A program made the translations under genes and the position numbers. A stretch of DNA of 64,000 bases from Streptomyces vinaceus (GTDB lineage Bacteria > Actinomycetota > Actinomycetes > Streptomycetales > Streptomycetaceae): the NCBI RefSeq assembly GCF_008704935.1, contig NZ_CP023692.1, positions 1 through 64,000 of the forward strand, in the 5' to 3' direction. Every line of letters begins with the position of its first letter. The first letter of the stretch is position 1. Below, piece after piece: positions 44,733 through 53,725 of the stretch. A model generated the notes under the pieces. The model was not told where the DNA came from. It was given only the letters and a program-made list of their open reading frames with translations, and did no database searches.

Positions 44733-46579
44733 GGGTCGGACTCGGACTCAGCGCCCCCGCAGCACGGCTGCTCGCCGACGGGCTGCGCGGCAGCGGGGCG
44801 CCGCTGCGCCGGATCGCCGGATGGTCCGTCCTGGAGGCAGCCCCCGCCCTGGCCTCCGGCTGGGTGACCGCGGCCGCCCTCGACGACGGGTTCCTGGCCG
44901 GCCGGCCGGGCGTCGGCCTGGCCTGGACAGCCCTGCTGGCCGGGCTGTTCTTCGCCCGGGCCGCAGCCGAGCGCGCCCTGTTCACCCCCTTGGCCGATGT
45001 GGTCGAGAACCTGCGGGACACCTTGGTACGCCGCGTGGTGCGCGGTGTGCTGGAGCGGGCCACCGCCAGCGGTCGCGGCGGCGGATCCGCGGCCGTCGCC
45101 CAGCTGAACGGCCAGGTGGACACCGTCCGCAACCTCACCGGAACGCTGCTGCGCACCGCCCGGCCGCTGGGCGTGTCACTGCTCGCCGCCGTGATCGGCC
45201 TGGCCACGCTCGACCCGCTGCTCGCCGCTCTCGTACTGGCGCCGCTGGTACCGGCGTTGACCGTGTTCCTCTGGTCGATGCGCCGGCTGACGGCGCGCCG
45301 CCGGCTGCTCGTCCTCGCCGAGGAGAAAGTCGCGGGCCACGCCGGGGCGGCGCTCGGCGCGTCCCGCGACATCACGGCGCTGGCGGCCGAGCCGCACGCC
45401 GCCTCGATCGTGGAGCAGGAGGTGGCCGGGGCCGCCAAGGCGCAGCTCGCCGTCGGACTGGCGGCCGCGCTGCGGGTCCCCGTGGTCCTGCTCGGTGGCC
45501 AACTGCCGCTGCTGCTGCTCCTGCTGGCCGGTCCCGGCCTGGTGGAGGACGGGTCGGTCAGCGCGGGGGCGGTGGTCGGCGCGGCCACCTATGTGGCGGC
45601 CCACCTCCTGCCGGCGCTGCAGATGCTGGCCGGCGCCGTGTCCGGGTACTGGAGTCAGCTGGGTGTGGTGCTCCACCGACTGGCGGAGGCGGCGACGGTG
45701 GCGGGGTCTCCCGCTCGGCAGGCCGCGGCGGACCAGTCTCCGGGGTCCTCCCGGACCTGCCGACCGTCGCAGGCGGTGCCGACGCCCCGGTGGCGCGGGG
45801 CGGCCCCGGACCTCTCGGTGCGGGAGCTCGACTTCGCTTACGGCCCGCGCGCCGAGCCGGTGCTGCGCCGGCTCAGCCTGGAGGTCCCGTTCGGCGACCA
45901 CCTCGCCGTCGTCGGCCCGAGCGGCATCGGCAAGTCCACGCTCGCGGCGCTGCTCGCCGGGATCATCTCCCCGACCGCCGGTACGGTGAGCCTCGACGGC
46001 CACCGGGTGACGGACCTCGGCGAGGCGCTGCGCTGTCGGCTGTTCGCCCTCGTCCCGCAGGAGGCGTACGTCTTCCCGGGCACGGTCGCCGCCAACCTGG
46101 CCTATCTGGCTCCCGATGCCGGACCGGACCGGCTGGAGCGCTCCGCTGCGGCGATCGGGCTCACCGGGGTGCTCGACCGGCTCGGCGGGCTCGACGCCCG
46201 ACTGCGCTCGCCCGCCACCGAGCTCTCCAGCGGTGAAAGGCAGCTGTTCGCGCTGGCCCGGGTCCACGCGTGCGCCGCCCCGGTGGTGGTCCTCGATGAG
46301 GCGACCTGCCACCTCGACCCGGTCGCCGAGGCACGCGCGGAGGCCGCCTTCGCCGAGCGCCCGGGCACCCTCATCGTCATCGCGCACCGGCTCGTCTCGG
46401 CCACCCGGGCCCGCCGGGTCCTGCTCCTCGACGGCGACCGGACGGCGTTGGGCACCCATGCCGGGCTTCTCGTACGCAGCCCTCACTACGCGGAGCTCGT
46501 CGGCCACTGGGCGGGCACGGCGGCTGCCGTCCTCGACGGCCGCGAGCGGTCCTCGGTGGTCCCGTCGTCGTACGAGTAG
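44711..46579 (+). CDS. ABC exporter half-transporter 2 (permease-ATPase)
   Basis: 622 aa from GTG 44711, overlapping the first half-transporter by 22 bp. Membrane domain in the first ~340 residues (LLAAVIGLATLDPLLAALVL, LPLLLLLLAGPGLV). The ATPase has Walker A GPSGIGKSTLAAL near residue 402, signature LSSGERQLFALARV (degenerate second Gly), Walker B VVVLDEATCHLDP with the catalytic Glu, and IVIAHRLVSA. Its complete Walker B and imperfect signature complement the first subunit, as in heterodimeric exporters with one degenerate ATP site. No peptidase domain. Confidence 0.88.
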   Translation: MPRRTPMRVGLGLSAPAARLLADGLRGSGAPLRRIAGWSVLEAAPALASGWVTAAALDDGFLAGRPGVGLAWTALLAGLFFARAAAERALFTPLADVVENLRDTLVRRVVRGVLERATASGRGGGSAAVAQLNGQVDTVRNLTGTLLRTARPLGVSLLAAVIGLATLDPLLAALVLAPLVPALTVFLWSMRRLTARRRLLVLAEEKVAGHAGAALGASRDITALAAEPHAASIVEQEVAGAAKAQLAVGLAAALRVPVVLLGGQLPLLLLLLAGPGLVEDGSVSAGAVVGAATYVAAHLLPALQMLAGAVSGYWSQLGVVLHRLAEAATVAGSPARQAAADQSPGSSRTCRPSQAVPTPRWRGAAPDLSVRELDFAYGPRAEPVLRRLSLEVPFGDHLAVVGPSGIGKSTLAALLAGIISPTAGTVSLDGHRVTDLGEALRCRLFALVPQEAYVFPGTVAANLAYLAPDAGPDRLERSAAAIGLTGVLDRLGGLDARLRSPATELSSGERQLFALARVHACAAPVVVLDEATCHLDPVAEARAEAAFAERPGTLIVIAHRLVSATRARRVLLLDGDRTALGTHAGLLVRSPHYAELVGHWAGTAAAVLDGRERSSVVPSSYE

Positions 46580-46606
46580 TCATCCGCGGTCAGGTGGCCA
46601 AATCTG

Positions 46607-46726
46607 TCATTCGTCACGGCTGGATTGGCGGCGACGCTTCTTCCATATCGCGCCACCCACCAAGCAAGCCACCAGGAGCACGAACAGCGCGAGAATTGCC
46701 GGACCGATGCCCATGTTCGCGAACAC
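46607..46726 (-). CDS. 39-residue single-span membrane protein
   Basis: GTG 46726 is preceded by AAGGAG at ideal spacing. The translation is MFANMGIGPAILALFVLLVA followed by CLVGGAIWKK and an Arg-rich tail. It has one hydrophobic segment of ~20 residues and a strongly positive C-terminus, so orientation with the tail in the cytoplasm is expected. It lies 27 bp past the exporter stop on the opposite strand. It could be a small immunity or stress membrane protein; I recognise no family. Confidence 0.65.
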   Translation of the reverse strand: MFANMGIGPAILALFVLLVACLVGGAIWKKRRRQSSRDE

Positions 46727-47360
46727 ATCGTCTCCTTGACTTCACGGAGGCGGCCAGAGGCTGTCCCGCAATCCCCGGCGGGCGCACGGCCCGTCTACGG
46801 CACCTCGCCGCGTTGTCAGGGGCACCCGAATACGCCCCGTATGAGATTCCCCTCCGCTTTTCGATGCACCGCATCCGACGTCGCGCGCTGCCCTTCCGCG
46901 GATGCGGATTGCGGGGCGGTCTTCGGCCGGTCCGGGACATCGCCGAAGCGCTGCGCGCTCACCCGCGCCGCCCCGCGCACCCTGGCGGAGACCCGCGGTC
47001 GCCGGCCTGGCTCCGGCGACCGCGAATCCGTTGCGTCCACTCGTGGGTGTACTCCTGCGTCTACTCGTCCTTGAGGTAGCCGCCGACGAAGCCGCGGTAG
47101 TCGCCCCACACGCGCTCGCGCTTGTCCCAGGAGCTGCCCCAGCAGGAAGCGGTCCAGGTGGTCTCGCTCTGGGCGTTGTCGGCCGGCGGGGAGGAGATCC
47201 ACTCCTTCGAGCAGGCCTCGCGGGCGGTCTGAGGTGGTCGCCAGGGCACATGCAGGCGCGTGCGCAGCACCGGCGGCCGGGGCGTGTTGTGAAAGTGCTG
47301 GTCAGCGTCTCGTTGAGGACTCTGACCAGCACGGTCGGATCGGTGGCGGCGCGTGGCTGG
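46727..47360. other. no firm gene; possible fragment near 47061-47240
   Basis: On the minus strand the frame ending at 47061 reads CSKEWISSPPADNAQSETTW, then CWGSSWDKRERVWGDYRGFV, which looks like real protein (secreted, Cys-containing) but lacks a clear start or signal peptide. The rest has no supported content. Confidence 0.35.
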
Positions 47361-48242
47361 TCAGTGCACCAGCAGGTCGATCACGCCCGTCAGGTCCTCC
47401 TCACCGCTGCTCTCGGCAAGGCGGCGGCGCATCAGCTCGAAGTAGGGGCTGAGCAGTTCCGGGCTGACACCCTGCTGCTCGGCGGTGCTCAGGAAGGTCG
47501 GCGTACCGGCGACCTGCATGGCGAGATTGGAGACGACACCCTTGGTGTAGTCGCCGCTCCGCAGCTGGTCGGCAGTCTGGTGAACCGTCGGGGCCATCGC
47601 GGCGAGCCAGTCGGCGAGCAGCCGGGCGAGCGCCGCGGGATCGATGTCCTCGTTGCGGATCAGGGCGAAGGCGTGCGCGGCACCCGCGAACATCCCGTAC
47701 ATGGCGCTGAGCAGGGCCACGTCGTGCAGAGCCGCGAAGCCCGCGTCCTCGCCGACGTAGGTGGTGCCTGCCGGGACGGCCAGGGTCTCCTGGTGCTGCT
47801 CGAACAGCTCCTGCGAGCCGCTGTAGAAGACGTAGCCGCCGGCCTCCGGGACGCCGATCATGGGTGGGACGGCCATGATCCCGCCGTCCAGGTAGCGGGC
47901 GCCGCGCTCGCGGGCCCACTCGGCGCGGGCGCGGGCCTGGGCCGGGGTGCTGGTGGTCAGGTTGGCCACGTCCCGGCCGGCCAGGTCGGTGCCGGCGAGC
48001 GCCTCCTCGACCGAGGCGTCGTCCAACAGACAAACGATGACGAGGCGGTTTGCCGCGACCGCCTCAGCGGCGCTGTCCGCGACCTGCGCCCCCTCGGCGG
48101 CGAGTGCAATAGCGCGGGCAGGGGTGCGGTTCCAAACAGTGAGCGGGTGGCCGGCGGAAAGCCAGGTACGGGCCAGCGCGGTGCCCATCGCGCCGAGGCC
48201 CAGCAGTGTGACGGGGGTCTTCTCGACCAGGTTGTGTTCCAT
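47361..48242 (-). CDS. imine reductase-like NAD(P)-dependent oxidoreductase
   Basis: 293 aa from ATG 48242. N-terminal Rossmann motif VTLLGLGAMGTALARTWL and the NADP-type WNRTPARA, then LTTSTPAQARARAEWARERG and GARYLDGGIMAVPPMIGVPE, typical of the beta-hydroxyacid dehydrogenase/imine reductase group. The C-terminal helical domain mediates dimerisation. It probably reduces imines or small carbonyl compounds with NADPH. It is divergent from an HxlR regulator, with a 96-bp gap containing an inverted repeat. Confidence 0.85.
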   Translation of the reverse strand: MEHNLVEKTPVTLLGLGAMGTALARTWLSAGHPLTVWNRTPARAIALAAEGAQVADSAAEAVAANRLVIVCLLDDASVEEALAGTDLAGRDVANLTTSTPAQARARAEWARERGARYLDGGIMAVPPMIGVPEAGGYVFYSGSQELFEQHQETLAVPAGTTYVGEDAGFAALHDVALLSAMYGMFAGAAHAFALIRNEDIDPAALARLLADWLAAMAPTVHQTADQLRSGDYTKGVVSNLAMQVAGTPTFLSTAEQQGVSPELLSPYFELMRRRLAESSGEEDLTGVIDLLVH

Positions 48243-48267
48243 GCCGACTAGGCTGGTTCCAGTCACG

Positions 48268-48289
48268 GAAGTGATCAAGTACGCACTTC
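48268..48289. promoter_or_regulatory. candidate HxlR operator
   Basis: GAAGTG-N10-CACTTC, an inverted repeat in the middle of the divergent intergenic region between the imine reductase and the HxlR regulator. The placement suits a site controlling both promoters. Confidence 0.45.
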
Positions 48290-48338
48290 GGAGTGGGTGG
48301 TTACCCCGGGGTGAGTGAGCACGTCAGAGGGGTGGGGC

Positions 48339-48713
48339 ATGACGACGCTTAACCGGCCGAGCGCACCAGACGGACACGTCTGCGGGATCGACACCGCGAT
48401 GGAGGTGATCGGCGGCAAGTGGAAGGTGCTGATCCTCTGGGCACTCCACGAGCACCCCTACCGCCGCTTCGGCGAGCTGCGCCGGCTGATTCCCGGCATT
48501 ACCGAGAAGGTGCTGGCCTCTCACCTACGGGAGCTGGAAGCGGACGGCGTCGCGCGCCGCGTCTCCTACGACGAGACGCCGCCCCGCGTCGAGTACTCGC
48601 TGACCGAGGACGGCATCCGCCTCAACGACGCACTCCAGCCGTTGGCCGCCTGGGGACGTGAGCGGCCGATCACTCGGGAGCTGGGAGAGAGGGCAGGCCG
48701 AGGTCTGGGGTGA
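48339..48713 (+). CDS. HxlR-family transcriptional regulator
   Basis: 124 aa from ATG 48339. Winged-helix signature: CGIDTAMEVIGGKWKVLILW, RRFGELRRLIPGITEKVLAS, HLRELEADGVARRVSYDETP and RVEYSLTEDG. It has the typical single N-terminal Cys (HVCGID), which in HypR-type members senses oxidants or electrophiles. It is divergent from the imine reductase and likely regulates it. Confidence 0.9.
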   Translation: MTTLNRPSAPDGHVCGIDTAMEVIGGKWKVLILWALHEHPYRRFGELRRLIPGITEKVLASHLRELEADGVARRVSYDETPPRVEYSLTEDGIRLNDALQPLAAWGRERPITRELGERAGRGLG

Positions 48714-48779
48714 ACGTGCTGGTCACAGCGCCTCGTTGAGGGCCGCGACCAGGTCCATGATCGAGACCGCGACGACGCG

Positions 48780-49060
48780 GCCTGATCGGACGTCGCCAGG
48801 TCGTCACAGGTCAGACCCCAGGTGTCCGACTTGCCCTGAGCTTCTGGTTGAGGAGAGGCCGGCGCCGACGGCGTCCTGATCGTGGAGGAGTCCACGGGCG
48901 AACTACTGCAATGATGGCAGGTCGCCGTCATGAACCTGTTCGATCCAGTCGAAGATGCCCTGATCGCGCCGCTCGTGCATCAGGATGGTGAAGGTCCGGA
49001 CGTGTTCGACGGCCGTGTCGAGCTCGGGACGGGCCGCCTGGACGGCCTTGAGGCCCAGCA
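48780..49060 (-). pseudogene. ISL3-family transposase C-terminal remnant with internal TAG
   Basis: On the minus strand HVRTFTILMHERRDQGIFDW, then IEQVHDGDLPSLQ, TAG, FARGLLHDQDAV resembles the ISL3 C-terminus (FTxML...W...GLPxLxxFAxGLxxDxDAV). The internal TAG, later stops and loss of the N-terminal part mark it as dead. The adjacent 49061-49737 holds no gene that I can support. Confidence 0.6.
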
Positions 49061-49737
49061 CTTCGTGGGGCCGCAGTGGTCGGGGTGCGTTGCCCGGAGG
49101 GCGCGGCCGGTAGAGCAGCTCCCCTGTAAGGCCCTTGGAGTGGCACCCGCAGGGCGTCCGCCGCAGCGGGCGCGGCAATGGCTCCTGTGCTCAGCCCAGA
49201 GCGTTCGGCCCTTGCAGCGTGCAGGGTTGGCCGCCGGTGGAGGAGCCGCTGGCCGGTGCCGAAGGCGGCGGCGGGAACCCCGCCCCCCACCACTGGAGCC
49301 GATCCGCCCATCAAGGCACGCGGAGCGACGACTTCCTCCCCATCGACCACGACCTCCTCCGCGAGGCCCTGCTCCACTACCGCCTGCGACAGGACCTCCG
49401 CGGGCCTCCTGCGCGCTTTGATCCTCACAAGGGGAGGTGCTGTTACCGAACCAGTCGACGGTGGAGATACGCTCGCCGGGCCATGGGGCACCGGCGCGGA
49501 TGGGGAGCCACTGGACCGGGTTGCCGACGCAGCACTGCTGAGTCAGCGGGAGCGAGGCCACCGCGGCAAGCGGCCCGCCACCCGCGACGACGTCGGACGC
49601 ATCCTCGCCACCGGCGAGTCCTACACCCGACCGGCACACCACAAGATCGGCATCAAACCCCGGAGAACTGGGCAACCCGGCAAGCTGAGCTGCCAGCCAA
49701 CCGCATCGCCGCGACCCCGACGATGTTGGATAGCCGC
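49061..49737. other. no supported gene (IS-derived debris likely)
   Basis: Short frames on both strands, none continuous or with family features. It lies between an ISL3 remnant and a gene with a nonsense codon, so decayed mobile DNA is the likely content. Confidence 0.4.
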
Positions 49738-50082
49738 ATGGTGAGACGCAAGAAGGAGAAGAAGAAGCGGCCCGACTGGGGCATCCCGAAGGGAATCGTG
49801 CTGTTGGCGACGCCAGAGGGCTGGCGCCACAGCGTCCTCACCGTGGAAGGCAGCATGCTCTGCGGGCGTCTGGACGTGCCGCTCGACACCGACCCGTAGG
49901 ACGCGCGGGCCGCGGCGGCCCCGATGGTGACGGAACTCGCACGCGACGTCCACGACACCGACGTCGAGGTGAGCTGGGAGCACCCTCAGGAGCTCTGGTC
50001 ATGGACCGCTCAAGTCACCCTCGCCGCGGGAGCCGAACCTGCTCCGGCGGACACCGAAGGTGAAACGGCAAGCTCAGGATGA
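49738..50082 (+). pseudogene. small hypothetical protein with internal TAG
   Basis: MVRRKKEKKKRPDWGIPKGI, LLATPEGWRHSVLTVEGSML and GRLDVPLDTDP are followed by TAG at 49897-49899. The same frame continues DARAAAAPMVTELARDVHDT, EVSWEHPQELWSWTAQVTLA and stops at TGA 50080. Composition is uniform on both sides, so a single nonsense change or base error has split a ~115-residue gene. Family not recognised. Confidence 0.55.
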
Positions 50083-50173
50083 ACCCCTCCTGCCGCGGCG
50101 CCGGCTTCAGACGGCCCTCACGTGCCTCCGCCACCGGTGGTGACGCTCCTCAGCCCGCCTGCGCATCCGGCGG

Positions 50174-50554
50174 TCAGCTGTGTCGGGCCGCAAAAGCCGC
50201 GGTGGAGGTGTCGTCCAGGTCCACGCAGCATCCGTAGCGGCAGTAGACGTAGTAGTGCGGGCTCGCGAGTTGACGCCGGCAGGTGGCACACACGACCTGC
50301 TGGTGAGGATTGGCGCGGATGACGGCCGTGTCCTTCAGGTCGAAGACCGCTCGGTTGGCGTCCGATCCGTGCTCTTCGATTGCCTGCTTCACGAATTCGA
50401 ACGCGCCGTAGGGGTGTCCGTTGGGGCACTTGATCCGGTTGGAGTAGGCCGAGCCGTTCGCCTCGGTTCCGAGTGCGGTTCCGATCCGGGCCATTTCCTC
50501 GTCCGACACCGGCTGAGCCCCATGTGCTTCATCCGCTGAGGGGTCCAGTACCAC
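50174..50554 (-). CDS. hypothetical Cys-rich (zinc-ribbon-like) protein
   Basis: About 126 aa. Possible metal sites: IKCPNGHPYG, VVCATCRRQL and YVYCRYGCCVDLDD. The rest is helical. I do not recognise the family. GTG 50554 is the assumed start; ATG codons further in are possible. Confidence 0.55.
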   Translation of the reverse strand: MVLDPSADEAHGAQPVSDEEMARIGTALGTEANGSAYSNRIKCPNGHPYGAFEFVKQAIEEHGSDANRAVFDLKDTAVIRANPHQQVVCATCRRQLASPHYYVYCRYGCCVDLDDTSTAAFAARHS

Positions 50555-50606
50555 GCGTTGACGGCCGAGAACGTCACTGCGGTATCCGGTCCGGCACGGC
50601 GCGCCC

Positions 50607-50843
50607 TTACCGCTTCTTCTTCAGCGCGTGAGGCTTGTGGACGGCCGTCCGGCCGGATCGTTCGCTGCGCACCTCGTACTGGGGCTCCTCCTTCGAGGCG
50701 TCGACGACACGGCCGGCAGACCGAGTCCGTTCGGTGATCTTCTTCTCCACGGTCCCCTCGGTCTCGGTACCGTGGCTGCGCCACGCCACCTGGTCACCTT
50801 TGGACAGTTTCTGCCCGCCCGATTCCTTCTTCGCCTTGGCCAC
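50607..50843 (-). CDS. DUF2945 (hypervirulence-associated TUDOR-like) protein
   Basis: 78 aa, complete. KGDQVAWRSHGTETEGTVEK, then ITERTRSAGRVVDASKEEPQ and YEVRSERSGRTAVHKPHALK match the DUF2945/HVA1 TUDOR-like family: a small basic beta barrel of unknown role, often single genes in actinomycetes. Confidence 0.8.
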   Translation of the reverse strand: MAKAKKESGGQKLSKGDQVAWRSHGTETEGTVEKKITERTRSAGRVVDASKEEPQYEVRSERSGRTAVHKPHALKKKR

Positions 50844-51168
50844 GGTGATGTCCTTTCACGGACGCACGCGTCTGCGTGCCCATCCGATCCACCAGCCTGC
50901 GGTCATCGGCCGCGCCGCGCACCTGCTGCCGCCCCCGGCGGCCTTCGTGTCGTCAACGCCGAGTCCGAGCGAGCTGCCGCCGTACTCGAAGTCCGTTGCC
51001 TCGATCGAGCGCCGCGGACGCTCCCGGATGCGCCTCGTGCGCGCCGGGTACGCGGTGGCCGATCCTGCCCGAATGGGTCAGCTTGGCCCTGGTCGGAGGG
51101 GGTAAGAGCTCGGCGATCGTGTGCAGCCACGCTGCCGCAGCTACGGCGTTTCAGGAGAGTGACGTGCG
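50844..51168. other. intergenic, no supported gene
   Basis: Divergent upstream regions of the DUF2945 gene and the gene at 51169. Nothing else is discernible. Confidence 0.45.
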
Positions 51169-51594
51169 ATGACGGATGACGCCTACTTGTTCCTTGCCAT
51201 GACCACGGGCGGCTGGCAGGGGACGCCACTGGCTCTCGTCGGAGAACTGGAGTGCCTGGACACCCCGGCCGTTCGGGCCTGGTTCACCGCCCAAGGCATG
51301 AACCCGGCGTCCCCGGCCGTCCGCGTGGTCCCCCCGGAGCAGAGCGGACTGATTCCGAAGGACGCCGAGCGCCTCCCGGTGCCGCTGAGCGAGGAGGAGC
51401 TGGAACGGGTCCGCCGCGCCGGGGCCACGGACTCCGTGGCGGGCATCGAGGAGGAACTGCTCGCGTTCCGCGACAGCGAGGACAACCGTGATGCCCTGCT
51501 GCGCCGGGCTCTCGCCGCCGGGGTACCGGCGCACCGGATCGTCGAACTCTCCGGGATCGACCCGACCACGCTGTCTTCGGCGTCCGCAGGCTGA
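51169..51594 (+). CDS. hypothetical protein, DUF6003-like
   Basis: 141 aa, MTDDAYLFLAMTTGGWQGTP. It contains LVGELECLDTPAVRAWFTAQ, VVPPEQSGLIPKDAERLPVP and the C-terminal ALLRRALAAGVPAHRIVELS with GIDPTTLSSAS, an HTH-like end seen in Streptomyces proteins I recall as DUF6003. It is acidic and cytosolic; role unknown. Confidence 0.65.
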   Translation: MTDDAYLFLAMTTGGWQGTPLALVGELECLDTPAVRAWFTAQGMNPASPAVRVVPPEQSGLIPKDAERLPVPLSEEELERVRRAGATDSVAGIEEELLAFRDSEDNRDALLRRALAAGVPAHRIVELSGIDPTTLSSASAG

Positions 51595-51854
51595 ACGTAC
51601 CCGGCGCCGGGATGGCGTCGGCGATCTACCGGCCGGGGCAGCCCCCGGAAGACCTCGCGCCACGCGGCCACCACACATACGGGCGAATCGGCCTTCGGAG
51701 AAGTCGACCCTCGCGGCACGCGGGCGCCGCCGCGCGGCGGCCGGACAACGGCCAGGCCTCCGCATCCACCCGCATGGACCTTCGGCGCGCGCGTTCGGGC
51801 CTGAGCTGTTCTGCTCGAACACGGGGGCGCCGAGTCGTGTCTGAGAGAGGTCGG

Positions 51855-52877
51855 ATGGGTACGTATCGAGTCGCACAGGTCACCTCCCCCGACGGACGGT
51901 TCGAGATCGTCGAGCGGGAGGTGCCGCAGCCGGGGCCCGGCCACGTGCGCATCGCCGTCGACGCCTGCGGGATCTGCCACAGCGACGCCGTGTTCGTGAG
52001 CGCCAAAGTGCCGGGCGTGCGGTTCCCGCTGGTCCCCGGCCATGAGGTCGCCGGCCGGATCGAAGCCTTGGGCGAAGGGGCGCAGGAGCGGGGCTGGAAG
52101 GTGGGTGACAGGGTCGCCGTCGGCTGGTTCGGCGGGAGCTGCGGCCATTGCACTGCTTGCAGGCAGGGCGACTTCATCGTCTGCGCGAACCTCAAGGTCC
52201 CGGGCTGGGCCTACGACGGGGGGTTCGCGGAGGCGGTGATCGCGCCGTCCGACGCCCTCGCCCGGATCCCCGACGCGCTGAGCGCAACCGATGCGGCGCC
52301 CATGGCCTGCGCGGGAGTGACCACGTACAACGGTCTGCGGCGCAGTTCCGCGCGGCCGGGCGACCTGGTCGCCGTACTCGGCATCGGCGGCCTCGGCCAT
52401 CTCGCCGTGCAGTACGCGGTGGCGATGGGCTTCGAGACCGTGGCCATCGCCCGCCGGGCCGACAAGGCGGAGTTCGCCGAGCAGCTCGGCGCCCACCACT
52501 ACGTCGACAGCACGGCGGGTACGGGCGTCGCGGACGCCCTGCGCTCCCTCGGGGGCGCCAAGGTCGTGCTGGCCACCGCCGCCAACTCCGCCGCCATCAC
52601 CGCGACCGTGGACGGCCTGGCGCACCGGGGGGAGCTGGTGGTGATCGGCGCGGCCCCCGAGCCGCTCGAAATCAGCCCGATGCAGCTGCTCATGAGCGGA
52701 CGCGTCGTGCGCGGCCACCCGTCCGGCACCTCGCAGGACGTCGAGGACACCATGGCCTTCAGCGCGCTGCACGGAATCCGCCCGCTCACCGAGACGGTTC
52801 CGCTGGGGCAGGCCGACGAGGCGTACCAGAAGATGCTCTCGGGTGCCGCGCGCTTCCGGATGGTCCTCACCGGCTGA
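51855..52877 (+). CDS. zinc-dependent alcohol dehydrogenase
   Basis: 340 aa MDR-family enzyme. Catalytic zinc ligands: DACGICHSDAVFV (Cys), GHEVAGRIEALG (His-Glu). The structural zinc loop SCGHCTACRQGDFIVCANLK has four Cys. The Rossmann motif is VAVLGIGGLGHLAVQYAVAM. The start ATG 51855 follows GAGAGG. It probably oxidises alcohols or reduces aldehydes with NAD(P). Confidence 0.92.
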   Translation: MGTYRVAQVTSPDGRFEIVEREVPQPGPGHVRIAVDACGICHSDAVFVSAKVPGVRFPLVPGHEVAGRIEALGEGAQERGWKVGDRVAVGWFGGSCGHCTACRQGDFIVCANLKVPGWAYDGGFAEAVIAPSDALARIPDALSATDAAPMACAGVTTYNGLRRSSARPGDLVAVLGIGGLGHLAVQYAVAMGFETVAIARRADKAEFAEQLGAHHYVDSTAGTGVADALRSLGGAKVVLATAANSAAITATVDGLAHRGELVVIGAAPEPLEISPMQLLMSGRVVRGHPSGTSQDVEDTMAFSALHGIRPLTETVPLGQADEAYQKMLSGAARFRMVLTG

Positions 52878-52935
52878 CCGGGTACGCCAGGCAAATTTCG
52901 GTGCGGGTCGGGGGCAGACTGGTCAGACTTGCCGC

Positions 52936-53346
52936 ATGACAGCTCGGATCAGCCGTATCAACCCCGATCAGTTGCACGAGACGCCGGGCTACCACCACAT
53001 CACCGTGGTGGAGGCCGGCCGGACGGCTTATTTGGCGGGACAGTGTCCCCTCGACCAGGGCGGCTCACTCGTCGGCGCGGGCTCCCTCGACGTGCAGGTC
53101 GACCAAGTCATCGTCAACGCACTCACTGCCCTCGCGGCGGTCGGTGGTCAGCCGCAGCACGTGGTGCGTTCGGTGATCTACGTGCGGAGCGACGACAGGG
53201 AGGACCTGGGCCTCGCCTGGCACCGACTCACCTCCTCTGCCCTGGGTCCGGCCTTCACCTCCGCCAGTACGCTCCTGGGGGTCGCGCAGCTGGGCTTCGC
53301 AGGGCAGCTGGTCGAGGTGGACCTCACCGTCGCGCTGCCCGACTGA
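52936..53346 (+). CDS. RidA/YjgF family protein
   Basis: 136 aa. Rid-type core: TAYLAGQCPLDQGGSLVGAG, QVDQVIVNALTALAAVGGQP, HVVRSVIYVRS and LVEVDLTVALP. Archetypal RidA hydrolyses reactive enamine/imine intermediates, but this subgroup is varied. It follows the alcohol dehydrogenase by 58 bp in the same direction. Confidence 0.85.
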   Translation: MTARISRINPDQLHETPGYHHITVVEAGRTAYLAGQCPLDQGGSLVGAGSLDVQVDQVIVNALTALAAVGGQPQHVVRSVIYVRSDDREDLGLAWHRLTSSALGPAFTSASTLLGVAQLGFAGQLVEVDLTVALPD

Positions 53347-53469
53347 GCGGTCCCCGCGCCTCGAACGGCCCCGCGCTGCGCTTCGCCCATGTGCCTGCTC
53401 ACGTGTCCGGCTGGCCGAGCGAATTCGCCCGCGAGATCTGGACAGGGCGCCCGACCCCTGTGCGGCCCC

Positions 53470-53696
53470 GCCCAGGCGGCCTTCTGCGACGGATCACCGC
53501 CGGGGCCGACACTGTCACCGTCGAGGTCCGTGACCGCTCCACCGCCCCGCCCCTTCTCAAGCCCTGGGCCCGGGGTGAACCCAGCGGCTTCGGCTGGCCA
53601 CTGGTCAACCAGCTCGCCTCCACCGACGTCCGCACGCATCACGATGGCAAGACCGTCACAGCGACGCTCACCACCGCCCCGACCGGCCGACCCTGA
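53470..53696 (+). pseudogene. HATPase (anti-sigma/ATP-binding) C-terminal fragment
   Basis: VTVEVRDRSTAPPLLKPWAR, GFGWPLVNQLAS and DGKTVTATLT match the end of the single-domain ATP-binding proteins (RsbW/SpoIIAB-like) abundant in Streptomyces. The N-terminal helix and N-box are missing and no start is evident. Confidence 0.55.
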
Positions 53697-53725
53697 CTCA
53701 CGAGGTTGGTCACTCGGTCACTCGG

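Noticed and set aside
47361..48242. Imine reductase as part of the lanthipeptide cluster
   Set aside because: It is on the opposite strand, separated by ~800 bp and the small membrane gene, with its own divergent regulator; no modification requiring it is evident.
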